Below, piece after piece: positions 26,298 to 34,791 of a DNA stretch of 35,825 nucleotides (the first letter of the stretch is position 1; each line of letters starts with the position of its first letter). Origin of the DNA: an uncultured Lentisphaeria bacterium. GTDB taxonomy: Bacteria > Verrucomicrobiota > Lentisphaeria > Victivallales > Victivallaceae. A program made the translations under genes and the position numbers. The stretch is from assembly GCA_949298075.1 (NCBI GenBank), contig CASFVA010000074.1, forward strand, positions 1 to 35,825, in the 5' to 3' direction. The notes below the pieces were generated by a model. It searched no databases. It was not told the DNA's origin and saw only the letters and a program-made list of their open reading frames with translations.

Positions 26298-27110
26298 ATG
26301 GGAGCGCAGTTTCGTCCGTGCATTGATCTGCACAACGGCCGTGTCAAGCAGATCGTCGGCGGTTCTCTGAACGATGCCGGAACCGGATTGCAGACCAATT
26401 TCGTCTCCGAATTGTCTCCGGCTTACTACGCCAGGCTCTACCGGGACCACCATCTGGCCGGCGGCCATGTTATCATGCTGGGTCCCGGCAACCAGGCGGC
26501 AGCCCGGGAAGCGCTGCAGGCCTGGCCGGGGCACCTGCAGGTCGGCGGAGGCATTACCGCCGCCAACGCCGGGCAATGGCTTGACGCCGGAGCCGACCGG
26601 GTAATCGTCACCAGTTATATCTTTTCCGATGGCGAACTCAATGAGCACCACCTGAAAGAGCTGGCGGCTACAACCGGTTCCCGGCATCTGGTGCTGGATC
26701 TTTCCTGCCGCCGAAAAGGGGATCAGTACTTTGTAGTAACCGACCGCTGGCAGAAATTCAGCAGTCTGACCATCAACCGCGCCAACCTGGAGTATCTGGC
26801 CGGTTACGCGGAGGAATTCCTGATTCACGCGGTCGATGTCGAAGGCCGTCAGGCCGGAATCGATGCTGAGCTGCTGGAACTCCTGGCCCGGTGCGCGCCG
26901 GTGCCCTGTGTTTATGCCGGCGGCATAAGCTCCATGGAGGACATCGCACGCATCGAACATTTCGGAGCCGGAAAAATTCATTACACCATCGGTTCAGCCC
27001 TGGACATTTTCGGAGGCCACCTCTCATTTGAAACGGTTGCCACTTGCAGTAACAACACCCCCCGACCAGATCAGAGAAGCCATGAGTTCGACCAACAACC
27101 TCAATATTGA
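26298..27110 (+). CDS. hisA: Phosphoribosylformimino-5-aminoimidazole carboxamide ribotide isomerase, eukaryotic HIS6 type
   Basis: The 270-aa TIM-barrel enzyme catalyses the Amadori rearrangement of ProFAR to PRFAR in histidine synthesis. It is not the usual bacterial HisA, which begins IIPAIDL and has a VRL motif. It follows fungal and plant HIS6 block by block: CIDLHNGRVKQIVGGSL, TNFVSELSPAYYARLY, GGHVIMLGPGNQAAAREAL, LQVGGGI, LVLDLSCR, EFLIHAVDVEG, CVYAGGI, and IGSALDIFGG near the end. The presumed catalytic acids are Asp9 of CIDLH and the Asp of HAVDVEG. GGGGAGG lies about 12 nt before the ATG. The last 29 nt overlap the start of the DAHP synthase gene, giving a short non-conserved tail. 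No other his gene is in the window. Confidence 0.93.
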   Translation: MGAQFRPCIDLHNGRVKQIVGGSLNDAGTGLQTNFVSELSPAYYARLYRDHHLAGGHVIMLGPGNQAAAREALQAWPGHLQVGGGITAANAGQWLDAGADRVIVTSYIFSDGELNEHHLKELAATTGSRHLVLDLSCRRKGDQYFVVTDRWQKFSSLTINRANLEYLAGYAEEFLIHAVDVEGRQAGIDAELLELLARCAPVPCVYAGGISSMEDIARIEHFGAGKIHYTIGSALDIFGGHLSFETVATCSNNTPRPDQRSHEFDQQPQY

Positions 27111-28134
27111 ATACTTCTATGAATTACCCAGCCCGGGCGATCTCCGCTCCGAACTGCCGCTGACCTCCCGGCAGGAACTTCAGGTGACCTCCGACCGTCA
27201 GGCTGTCATGGACATTCTGGACGGCAAATCCTCGCGACTGCTGATGATCGTCGGCCCCTGCTCCATTCACAACATCGATGCCGCGCTGGAATACGCGGAG
27301 CGGCTCCGCCGCGTCCAGAACCGGGTCGGCGACCGAATTTTCATAATCATGCGCTCCTACTTCGAAAAACCCAGGACGACTCTGGGCTGGAAAGGTATAG
27401 TCTATGATCCCGATCTCAGCGGCAGCTATGAAGTGATACGGGGACTGCGGACAGCCCGGCGCCTCCTGCTCCGGCTGATTGATCTCGGACTTCCGGCCGC
27501 CACCGAAATGCTTGATCCGATCACGGCTCAGTATTTTGCCGACGGCATCTCCTGGGCCGCCATCGGGGCACGTACTACCGAAGCTCAGACCCATCGTCAG
27601 CTCAGCAGCGGACTTTCCATGCCGGTTGGATTTAAAAACGCCACCGACGGCACCCTGCAGACCGCTATCGACGCGGTCGTCACCTCGCGCAGCCGGCACT
27701 GTTTTCTCGGCGTGCAGGAAAACGGACACGTCGGGGTGTTCCATACTTCCGGCAACCCCTACGCCCACATTGTTCTGCGGGGCGGCAACTCCGGACCCAA
27801 TTTTGATCCGGAACACATCGCTTTTGCCAAGGCGGCCCTGCAGCGGGTCGGCGGACTGGAAGCGCGGATCATTGTCGATTGCAGTCATGGGAACTCCTGC
27901 AAGGATTTCCACCGCCAGCGCCTTGTGCTCGACAACGTACTTGATCTGCTGGCCGCCGGAGAAAGCGCCATCAGGGGTGTCATGCTGGAAAGCAACCTTC
28001 AGGAGGGAAGGCAGACCATCCACCCCGGCATACCGGTAGCCCCCGGCGTTTCCATTACCGACGGCTGCATCGGCTGGAGCGAAACCGAAGAGCTTATTGA
28101 AATGACTTATAATAAATTCAAACGGATTGATTGA
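27082..28134 (+). CDS. 3-deoxy-7-phosphoheptulonate synthase (DAHP synthase, class I)
   Basis: The 350-aa product has the same length as E. coli AroG. It condenses PEP and erythrose 4-phosphate, the first step of the shikimate pathway. The class I (AroFGH) motifs are clear: LLMIVGPCSIHN, the MRSYFEKPRTTLGWKG loop, IGARTTEAQTHR, VGFKNATDGT, HIVLRGGNSGPN, and IIVDCSHGNSCKDF with the metal-binding His. The N-terminal regulatory extension is present. The ATG at 27082 is preferred to the one at 27028 because it gives the family length and a GAGAAG site precedes it; it sits inside hisA by 29 nt. The isozyme type (Phe-, Tyr- or Trp-sensitive) cannot be assigned. Confidence 0.95.
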   Translation: MSSTNNLNIEYFYELPSPGDLRSELPLTSRQELQVTSDRQAVMDILDGKSSRLLMIVGPCSIHNIDAALEYAERLRRVQNRVGDRIFIIMRSYFEKPRTTLGWKGIVYDPDLSGSYEVIRGLRTARRLLLRLIDLGLPAATEMLDPITAQYFADGISWAAIGARTTEAQTHRQLSSGLSMPVGFKNATDGTLQTAIDAVVTSRSRHCFLGVQENGHVGVFHTSGNPYAHIVLRGGNSGPNFDPEHIAFAKAALQRVGGLEARIIVDCSHGNSCKDFHRQRLVLDNVLDLLAAGESAIRGVMLESNLQEGRQTIHPGIPVAPGVSITDGCIGWSETEELIEMTYNKFKRID

Positions 28135-28192
28135 CGGAAAAACCAGCCGGCGGCCCTCCGGTTCACCCCGGCGTTAATTTACAGGAGTTATT

Positions 28193-29662
28193 ATGGGAAA
28201 TTACCTTGCTTTCGATCTCGGAGCTTCCAGCGGGCGCGCCATTGTCGGGCGGCTCGGCAATGGCAGACTTGAACTTCAGGAAGTCCATCGCTTTGCCAAC
28301 GCTCCGGAGGAAATCGACGGATCCATCTACTGGAATTACCCGCGGCTCTGCGCCGAACTTAAAACCGGACTCCGGCGCGCTCTGGAAGTTGAATCCAGCC
28401 TGGACGGCATCGCCATCGACACCTGGGGGGTTGATTACGTGCTGTTCGACCGGGACACCCACGCTATGAAACGTCTGCCCTATCACTACCGGGATCACCG
28501 CACCGAAGCTGCCGCACACAAACTCTGGCGGCAGCTCCCGCCCGCTGAAATTTACAAGATGACCGGCATTCAGCTCATGACGCTCAACACCATTTACCAG
28601 CTGGCGGCTCATCGCGATGAACATCCGGAAGACTTCGAAAACAGCGTTTTTCTCGATATTCCGGATGCCCTCGCCCTGGCTTTCGGAGGCGAATTCACCA
28701 CCGAATACACGCATGCCTCCACCACCAATCTGCTTGATCCGATTTCCCGCGACTGGCACTGGGGGCTGATCGACCGGATCGGACTGCCGCGGTCAATCTT
28801 CCCGTCCATTGTCTCCCCCTGCACCCGCGGCGGCACCCTGAGCGCGGAACTGCAGAAAGAACTCGGCTGCGGTCCGATTCCGATCATCAAAATCGGCAGC
28901 CACGACACCGCCAGCGCGGTGGCGGCGGTTCCCGCGCCTGAAGCCGGAAACTGGGCCTATCTCTGCACCGGAACCTGGGCCCTGCTGGGCGCAGAACTGC
29001 CCAATCCATTCATCACGGCGGATTCGGAACAGAACAACTTCACCAACGAGGGCGGCCTGGGCGGCACCATCCGGTTCCTCACCAATATCATGGGCAGCTG
29101 GCTGTTCCAGGAAACCCGGCGCACCTGGAACGAAAGCGGGATGCAGTTCTCTTTCGCCGACATGGAAAAAATGGCGGCGGCGTCCGCTCCCTGCGCCTTT
29201 TTCATCAATCCCAACGATTCCAGTTTCGCCGCTCCCGGCGACATGCCATCCCGGATTCGCTCCTACTGCCGTGACCAGGGCGAAATGACCGACGCCCAGG
29301 TTGTGCGGTCCATTTACGACTCCCTGGCGCTTTATTTCAAATGCAAGCTGGAAACGCTGGCCGGCCTGCTCAACACCAGCTACGCTGCTCTGAACATTGT
29401 CGGCGGCGGCACCCGCGACCGCCTGCTGATGCAGCTGACCGCCGATGCCGCCAATATTCCGGTCATCACCGGTCCGGTGGAGGCCACCGCCACCGGCAAC
29501 CTGCTGGCTCAGGCCATTGCCACCGGCGAAGTAGCCGGCCTGTCCGCGGCCCGGCGGATCGTCCGGGATTCATTCGAGGTGGTGACCTACCGCCCGAATC
29601 CGGAAATGCACGCCGTGTACGAAACGAAACTCAGCCGGTTCAGGGATCTGACCCGGAAATGA
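28193..29662 (+). CDS. rhaB: Rhamnulokinase (RhaB)
   Basis: The 489-aa product is a FGGY-family kinase that phosphorylates L-rhamnulose to L-rhamnulose 1-phosphate, feeding the aldolase step. The N-terminal FDLGASSGRAIVG is the RhaB form of the ATP phosphate-binding loop, and IDTWGVDYVLFD, IGSHDTASAV, LCTGTWALLGAE and ALNIVGGGTRDRLLMQ follow in the expected order. The AGGAG ribosome binding site is 7 nt before the ATG and is the best in this part of the window. It lies 58 nt after the DAHP synthase gene. The stop overlaps the next start (ATGA). No rhaA, rhaD or rhamnose regulator is in the window. Confidence 0.93.
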   Translation: MGNYLAFDLGASSGRAIVGRLGNGRLELQEVHRFANAPEEIDGSIYWNYPRLCAELKTGLRRALEVESSLDGIAIDTWGVDYVLFDRDTHAMKRLPYHYRDHRTEAAAHKLWRQLPPAEIYKMTGIQLMTLNTIYQLAAHRDEHPEDFENSVFLDIPDALALAFGGEFTTEYTHASTTNLLDPISRDWHWGLIDRIGLPRSIFPSIVSPCTRGGTLSAELQKELGCGPIPIIKIGSHDTASAVAAVPAPEAGNWAYLCTGTWALLGAELPNPFITADSEQNNFTNEGGLGGTIRFLTNIMGSWLFQETRRTWNESGMQFSFADMEKMAAASAPCAFFINPNDSSFAAPGDMPSRIRSYCRDQGEMTDAQVVRSIYDSLALYFKCKLETLAGLLNTSYAALNIVGGGTRDRLLMQLTADAANIPVITGPVEATATGNLLAQAIATGEVAGLSAARRIVRDSFEVVTYRPNPEMHAVYETKLSRFRDLTRK

Positions 29663-31464
29663 TACGACGGTGCGGAGCAACATTATTAATACTGGCGACG
29701 GGGCTGCTGCTGGCAGCGGCACCGGCGCCGCTCCGCACATTGTCAATGGCAGCCGGGGCGGTAAAAACTCTTGATCCGATTCTGGCGGACGACGTTGTCA
29801 GCCGGAATCTGGTTGCGGCGGTGTACGACACGCTGCTGCAATATGACTACACCGCCCGTCCTTATCGGCTGACCCCCTCAATGCTGACGGCGATGCCGAC
29901 CGCCAGTCCGGATTTTCGCCGCTACGACTTCGAGCTGCGGGACGATCTTTTTTTCGCCGCCGACCCGGCGCTTGCTGAAAGCGACCGCAAAATAACGTCC
30001 CGGGATGTAGGTTACTCCCTGATGAGAATCGCCGATGCCCGCAATCACAGCCCGGTCTACTGGATGCTGCGGGGCAAGATCGCCGGCGTGGAGGAGTTTC
30101 ATCGCCGTTCCAAGTCCGCCTCCCGCGGCGATCAGCGGATTTATGATGCCGGTCTGCCCGGCCTGGAAATTCATGACGACCGCCGGTTCTCGATCCACCT
30201 GACCAAGCCGGATCCGCGTTTTCTTTATCTGCTGGCCATGCCTAACGCGGCCGTCGTACCCAGAAAAGCGGTGGAAAAATATCGGGACATGTTTGCCCGG
30301 CATCCGGTCGGCTCCGGGCCGTTTCTGGTCGCCGACTGGATCAATGACTACCGGATCACGCTGGTGCGCAACCCGGATTATCGTTTGGAACATTTTGCCG
30401 GAGCGGAAACACCGGCCGACCGGCACCGGCGGCTCCCCCTGCTCGACCGGGTGGACGTCCGGCTGATCAAGCAGCCGATGGCGTCGTGGCTGCTCTTCCT
30501 GCAGGGAAATCTGGATTTCAACGAACTGGGCAAAGACAATTCAGATATGATCGCCACCGGAGGCGAACTGCCCGTGGCCCTCCGCCGACGCGGCATCCGG
30601 CTGCTGCGGGCACCGGAATTTGAGATCCGCTACCTCGGCTTCAACTTCAACGATCCGCAGATCGGCGGCAACCCGCAGCTGCGGCAGGCCCTCAGTCTGG
30701 CCTATGACATCGACCGCCGGGTGGAATACACCGGTCATCAGCTGCTGCCGGCCAATGGCCCCCTCCCCCCCGGTGTCGCCGGTTATGACGCGGACTGGCG
30801 ACATCCCTGGCGCGGACCGGATCTGCCGGCCGCCCGGGACAGACTGACCGCCGCCGGCTATCCGGACGGGAGGGATCCGGCGAGCGGTACCCCGCTGCGC
30901 CTGACATTGGACCAATCCGGCAATACCACCGCACATCGTCAATACGGCGAACTCGCAGCGGCGGATTTTGCCGCGGTTGGAGTCGAACTGAATTCGGTGC
31001 TTAACAACAAGCCGCGTTTTTACGAAAAGCTCCGCCAGGGGCGGTTCCAACTGTTCCGGCTCTCATGGATCGGAGATTATCCGGATGCGGAAAACTTTCT
31101 GCAACTTTTCTACTCCGGCAACATCGGCAGCTGCAACCGGACCGGCTTCTCCGATCCCGCCTATGACCGTCTCTACGAGGAAATTCTGCCGATGCCGGAT
31201 TCGCCGGAGCGAACGGCCAAATACCGGGAAATGGTTCGGCTGCTCGCCGATCGCTGCGCCTGGATTTACGAAGGCTTTCCGGTCTCCTGTCTTCTGCTGC
31301 ACGCGTGGCTGGAAAATTATCATCCCCACGATTTCGCCTTTTCACGCTTGAAATATCTGACGGTTGATCCGGAAAAACGGGCAAAACTCCGCGCGTCTTT
31401 CACACCGTTGACGTTAAAGGAACTGCAAGCTCCGGCTCCGAAACCGGACCAGGGAGGAAAATGA
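29659..31464 (+). CDS. Extracellular solute-binding protein, family 5 (orphan)
   Basis: The 601-aa protein begins with a signal peptide: basic MIRRCG, a hydrophobic stretch, and a likely signal peptidase I site after about AAAPA; there is no lipobox cysteine after it. The mature part is SBP_bac_5: LDPILADDVVSRNLVAAVYD, the DFELRDDLFF block, HPVGSGPFLV, NPQLRQALSLAYDIDRRVEY and FRLSWIGDYPDAENFLQLFY. Such proteins deliver peptides, sometimes oligosaccharides, to ABC importers or act as sensors. No Opp/Dpp-type permease accompanies it, so its partner is elsewhere or it has another role. The start at 29659 makes an ATGA overlap with rhaB; an open frame further upstream lies within rhaB. It overlaps ppk2 by 4 bp. 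Confidence 0.9.
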   Translation: MIRRCGATLLILATGLLLAAAPAPLRTLSMAAGAVKTLDPILADDVVSRNLVAAVYDTLLQYDYTARPYRLTPSMLTAMPTASPDFRRYDFELRDDLFFAADPALAESDRKITSRDVGYSLMRIADARNHSPVYWMLRGKIAGVEEFHRRSKSASRGDQRIYDAGLPGLEIHDDRRFSIHLTKPDPRFLYLLAMPNAAVVPRKAVEKYRDMFARHPVGSGPFLVADWINDYRITLVRNPDYRLEHFAGAETPADRHRRLPLLDRVDVRLIKQPMASWLLFLQGNLDFNELGKDNSDMIATGGELPVALRRRGIRLLRAPEFEIRYLGFNFNDPQIGGNPQLRQALSLAYDIDRRVEYTGHQLLPANGPLPPGVAGYDADWRHPWRGPDLPAARDRLTAAGYPDGRDPASGTPLRLTLDQSGNTTAHRQYGELAAADFAAVGVELNSVLNNKPRFYEKLRQGRFQLFRLSWIGDYPDAENFLQLFYSGNIGSCNRTGFSDPAYDRLYEEILPMPDSPERTAKYREMVRLLADRCAWIYEGFPVSCLLLHAWLENYHPHDFAFSRLKYLTVDPEKRAKLRASFTPLTLKELQAPAPKPDQGGK

Positions 31465-32339
31465 CCATGAATCGTTTTTATCAGAAGTACATCATCAAAC
31501 CCGGCGTCAAGGTGAAGCTCTCAGACTTCGATCCCTGCGACACGCTTGACTTTTCCGACAAGGAACAGGGGCTGGCGCTGCTGACCGAGAACAACCGGAA
31601 AATCGCCCGGCTGCAGAATGAGCTGTACAGTGAAAACAAACAATCGCTGCTGATCGTACTCCAGGCGCTGGACGCCGGCGGCAAGGACGGCACCATCAAC
31701 AATGTTTTTGCCGCCATGAATCCGCAGGGCTGCCGGGTGCAGTCTTTCAAAACTCCGACTCCGCTGGAAAAGTCGCACGACTTCCTGTGGCGGGTTCACA
31801 ACGTGGCTCCCCACACCGGGGAAGTGGTCATTTTCAACCGGTCCTACTACGAAGCGGTGCTGGTCGAAAAAGTGCACCGCTTCGTCACGCCGGATGAAAT
31901 TGAATTCCGGTACAAGGCAATCAACCATTTTGAGGAACTGCTGAGCTTCCACCGCACCAGAATTGTTAAATTCTACCTGCATATCAGCAAAGACGAACAG
32001 CTGCGGCGTTTTGTCCGCCGCCTGGAGAAACCGGAGAAGCACTGGAAAATCTCCGCCAACGATTATCCGGAGCGCCAGTACTGGGATGATTACATCCAAG
32101 CTTTCGAGGCCGCGCTTTCCAAGTGTTCCACCGCCACTGCGCCGTGGTTCGTCGTTCCGGCGAACTGCAAGTGGTATCGCAATGTCGTGGTGTCGCAAAT
32201 CATACTGCAAACCCTGGAGGATATGAAAATCAAACTTCCCTCGCCTTCCGTGGATCTGCAGGAAACCCGGCGTCTGGCCGCCATTGAACTGGCCCGGCAA
32301 AACCAACCGGCCAAAATTTTGACGGACATCAGCAAATGA
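31461..32339 (+). CDS. ppk2: Polyphosphate kinase 2 family protein
   Basis: The 292-aa product has the PPK2 signature: Walker A ALDAGGKDGT (residues 70-78, Lys75), the Walker B-type FNRSYYEAVLVEKVH with Asn126 and Arg127, and the lid RRLEKPEKHWKIS near residue 185. PPK2 enzymes use inorganic polyphosphate to phosphorylate AMP, ADP or GDP. The single domain and short length fit class I or III; the Asn in FNRSYYE, where many members have Asp, is worth noting because it affects class assignment. GGAGG lies just before the ATG, which overlaps the family-5 SBP stop (ATGA); a second ATG two codons in is possible. It overlaps the sugar ABC ATPase gene by 4 bp. Confidence 0.93.
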   Translation: MTMNRFYQKYIIKPGVKVKLSDFDPCDTLDFSDKEQGLALLTENNRKIARLQNELYSENKQSLLIVLQALDAGGKDGTINNVFAAMNPQGCRVQSFKTPTPLEKSHDFLWRVHNVAPHTGEVVIFNRSYYEAVLVEKVHRFVTPDEIEFRYKAINHFEELLSFHRTRIVKFYLHISKDEQLRRFVRRLEKPEKHWKISANDYPERQYWDDYIQAFEAALSKCSTATAPWFVVPANCKWYRNVVVSQIILQTLEDMKIKLPSPSVDLQETRRLAAIELARQNQPAKILTDISK

Positions 32340-33799
32340 TTGCCACCACCCAACCGCTTCTGGAAGTGGAGGCGGTCTGTAAATCATTCGGTGCCGAAAA
32401 CGTGCTTAACGGTATCTCCTTTCAGCTCGGACGGGGCCGGATCCTGGGACTGGTCGGCGAAAATGGCGCCGGCAAATCTACCCTGGCCCAGTGCATTGCC
32501 GGCCGTCACCGCATTGATTCCGGTGCCATCCGCCGGAACGGCCGGGTCTACGTGGTTCCCCAGGAATTCATGCTGATTCCCACTCTGACGGCAACTGAAA
32601 ACATCTTTCTCGGCATGGAATCCACCCGTGCCGGATTTCTGCTCAGGCGCCGCATGCGTGATCAGGCTGCGGCGCTGCTGCGGCGACTCTCCTGCGAAAT
32701 CGACGTTGACACCGAGGTCCGCCAGCTCGGCGTCGCCGCCCGCCAGCAGATTGAAATCGCACGGGCACTGCTACACCGCAGCGACATCCTGATTATGGAC
32801 GAACCAACCACCGTACTGAATTCAACCGAAACCGCCATTTTATTTGACATCATGCGGGACTTCAGAAATCAGGGCGGCTCCATCATCTACATCTCGCATA
32901 AATTGGATGAAGTTCGGGCTGTCTGCGACGAAATCGCCGTTCTGCGCGACGGCCACCTGGTCTCCATTACGCCGGCCGCCGCGATTGATTCCGCCGAACT
33001 GGCCCGCCGGATGGTCGGACGGCCGCTCACGCGGTTGTTTCCGCCGCTGCGGCCAGTCGACCCCGCCGCCCCGACAGTGCTTGCGGTTGAGCATCTGGCG
33101 GCGCCGCCGGCGGTAACTGACGCCGGATTCGAACTGCACGCCGGGGAAATTCTCGGAGTGGCCGGGCTGGCCGGAGCCGGGCGAACCGAACTGGCCGAGG
33201 CCATTTGCGCATTGCGTCCGAGAGCCGGTGGACATCTCCGGATTGACGGCCGGGAGCACCGGTTCCGCACTCCGGCGGAGGCCGCTGCGGCCGGAATCGT
33301 TTATTTGCCGGAAGACCGCCAGAACACTGCCGTGCTCGCAGATTTTTCCCTCGCTGACAACATCACCATGGCGTCACTGGAAAAGTATTGCCGGCACGGC
33401 CTGGTCCGTGCGTCGGCCGTGCGCCGGACCGCCCGTGCATACATTGAGCGGTTTCGCATCAAATGCACTTCTGAAATGGAAGTCATGCGCAATCTCAGCG
33501 GCGGCAATCAGCAGAAAGCCGCCATTGCCAAATATCTCGACCGGGATCCCCGCGTATTCATTTTCGACGAACCGACCCGGGGAGTCGACGTCGGCGCCCG
33601 GGGCGAAATCTACGAGTTCATTCATGAACTGGCGGCGAACGGACTCGGCTGTCTGCTGATTTCCTCCGATCTCGAGGAACTCATCGGCAACTGCCGCCGG
33701 ATTCTGGTAATGCGCAACGGAGTGGTGGCCGGAACGGTTTCCGGCCCCGAAATTTCCGAAGAAAACATCATGTATCTGGCCACCGGAGTAAAAAAATGA
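32336..33799 (+). CDS. Sugar ABC transporter ATP-binding protein (RbsA/MglA-type, two nucleotide-binding domains)
   Basis: The 487-aa product fuses two ABC ATPase domains, as in ribose/galactose-type importers. Domain 1 has Walker A GENGAGKST, a Q-loop VVPQEF and Walker B ILIMDEPTT; its signature is LGVAARQQIEIARAL in place of LSxGxQQ. Domain 2 has the degenerate Walker A GLAGAGRTEL that is normal for this family, the YLPEDRQ segment, a full LSGGNQQKAAIAKYL signature and VFIFDEPTRGVDVGA. It energises carbohydrate uptake through the permease encoded next. Both ends overlap their neighbours by 4 bp (ATGA). The sugar cannot be read from the ATPase. Confidence 0.95.
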   Translation: MIATTQPLLEVEAVCKSFGAENVLNGISFQLGRGRILGLVGENGAGKSTLAQCIAGRHRIDSGAIRRNGRVYVVPQEFMLIPTLTATENIFLGMESTRAGFLLRRRMRDQAAALLRRLSCEIDVDTEVRQLGVAARQQIEIARALLHRSDILIMDEPTTVLNSTETAILFDIMRDFRNQGGSIIYISHKLDEVRAVCDEIAVLRDGHLVSITPAAAIDSAELARRMVGRPLTRLFPPLRPVDPAAPTVLAVEHLAAPPAVTDAGFELHAGEILGVAGLAGAGRTELAEAICALRPRAGGHLRIDGREHRFRTPAEAAAAGIVYLPEDRQNTAVLADFSLADNITMASLEKYCRHGLVRASAVRRTARAYIERFRIKCTSEMEVMRNLSGGNQQKAAIAKYLDRDPRVFIFDEPTRGVDVGARGEIYEFIHELAANGLGCLLISSDLEELIGNCRRILVMRNGVVAGTVSGPEISEENIMYLATGVKK

Positions 33800-34791
33800 C
33801 TTTGCCATTCTCATTTGCGCCCGCCGTCCGGCGGCGGTTCACTGTCCTGCTCACCCGCTGCGGCGCCGGCGCCTATCTCGCATTGGCGGTACTGGTCGTC
33901 ATCTGTCTGCTGAGCAGTGAAAGTTTCGGCAATTCCCAAAACCTGCTCAACATCATGCGCCAGGTCTCCTACAGCGGTCTGATAGCGCTTGGCATGACAT
34001 TCGTAATTGCCGGCGGCGGAATCGACCTCGCGGTGGGATCACTTTTTGCGCTGAGCGGCGTCGTCGCCGTGCTGGCCGCCAATCAGGCCGCCGGACTGTC
34101 ACCGTCACCCTGGCCGGCATTTGCACTGGCCGGCGCCGCTGCTCTGACCACCGGAATCACAGGCGCAGCGATCAACGGCACCATAATCGTACTGGGCCGG
34201 GTGCCGTCATTTATCGCCACGCTCGGAACCTATTCGATCTACCGTTCGCTTGCGCTCTATCTGGCTGACTCCGGCACACTGGCTACAGACAACCCCCTGA
34301 TCAGCGCCTTCGGGTCGGCGGAACTGGCCGGACTTCCGGTTCCGGCTTGGTTCCTGCTGGCCGGAACCGCCTTTCTGGCCCTGGTGATGAACCATACCGC
34401 TTTCGGCAAGCATGTCTGCGCTCTGGGCGCCGGCGAACGCGTGGCCCGCTATGCGTTGATCAACACTGCGCGCGTGAGGTTTCTCACTTATCTCACAGTC
34501 GGCGCCGGAGCCGGCGTCAGCGCCTTTCTTTTTGTCGGGCGACTCGGTTCGGTCAGCAGTTCCAACGCCGGAATGCTCTACGAACTGGATGCCATCGCAG
34601 CAGTCATCATCGGCGGAGCCCCCATGTCCGGCGGACGCGGATCGCTCTGGGGAACCCTCGCCGGCGTACTGGTGCTCGGCGTGGTTTCCAACATCCTTGA
34701 CCTCTGGGGAGTCAACGTCACGCTTCAGGGAATGGTGAAAGGCCTGGTCATCATAATTTCAGTGCTCATACAGAAAAAGGAGGCAGCATGA
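33796..34791 (+). CDS. Sugar ABC transporter permease (RbsC-type)
   Basis: The 331-aa inner-membrane protein has about nine hydrophobic segments. The family block GLIALGMTFVIAGGGIDLAV followed by GSLFALSGVVAV matches the conserved I-DLSVG-S region of the BPD_transp_2 family, and VPSFIATLGTYSIYRSLAL and AVIIGGAPMSGGRGSLWGTL are the other usual landmarks. It forms the channel of the importer with the preceding ATPase. The start overlaps the ATPase stop and the stop overlaps the binding-protein start, both as ATGA. Confidence 0.94.
   Translation: MTLPFSFAPAVRRRFTVLLTRCGAGAYLALAVLVVICLLSSESFGNSQNLLNIMRQVSYSGLIALGMTFVIAGGGIDLAVGSLFALSGVVAVLAANQAAGLSPSPWPAFALAGAAALTTGITGAAINGTIIVLGRVPSFIATLGTYSIYRSLALYLADSGTLATDNPLISAFGSAELAGLPVPAWFLLAGTAFLALVMNHTAFGKHVCALGAGERVARYALINTARVRFLTYLTVGAGAGVSAFLFVGRLGSVSSSNAGMLYELDAIAAVIIGGAPMSGGRGSLWGTLAGVLVLGVVSNILDLWGVNVTLQGMVKGLVIIISVLIQKKEAA

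Noticed and set aside
28099..28120. Promoter for rhaB around a TATAAT near the end of the DAHP synthase gene
   Set aside because: The TATAAT lacks any TTGAAA/TTGACA-like element 16-18 nt upstream and lies in codons for Met-Thr-Tyr-Asn-Lys. Read-through from upstream is as likely.
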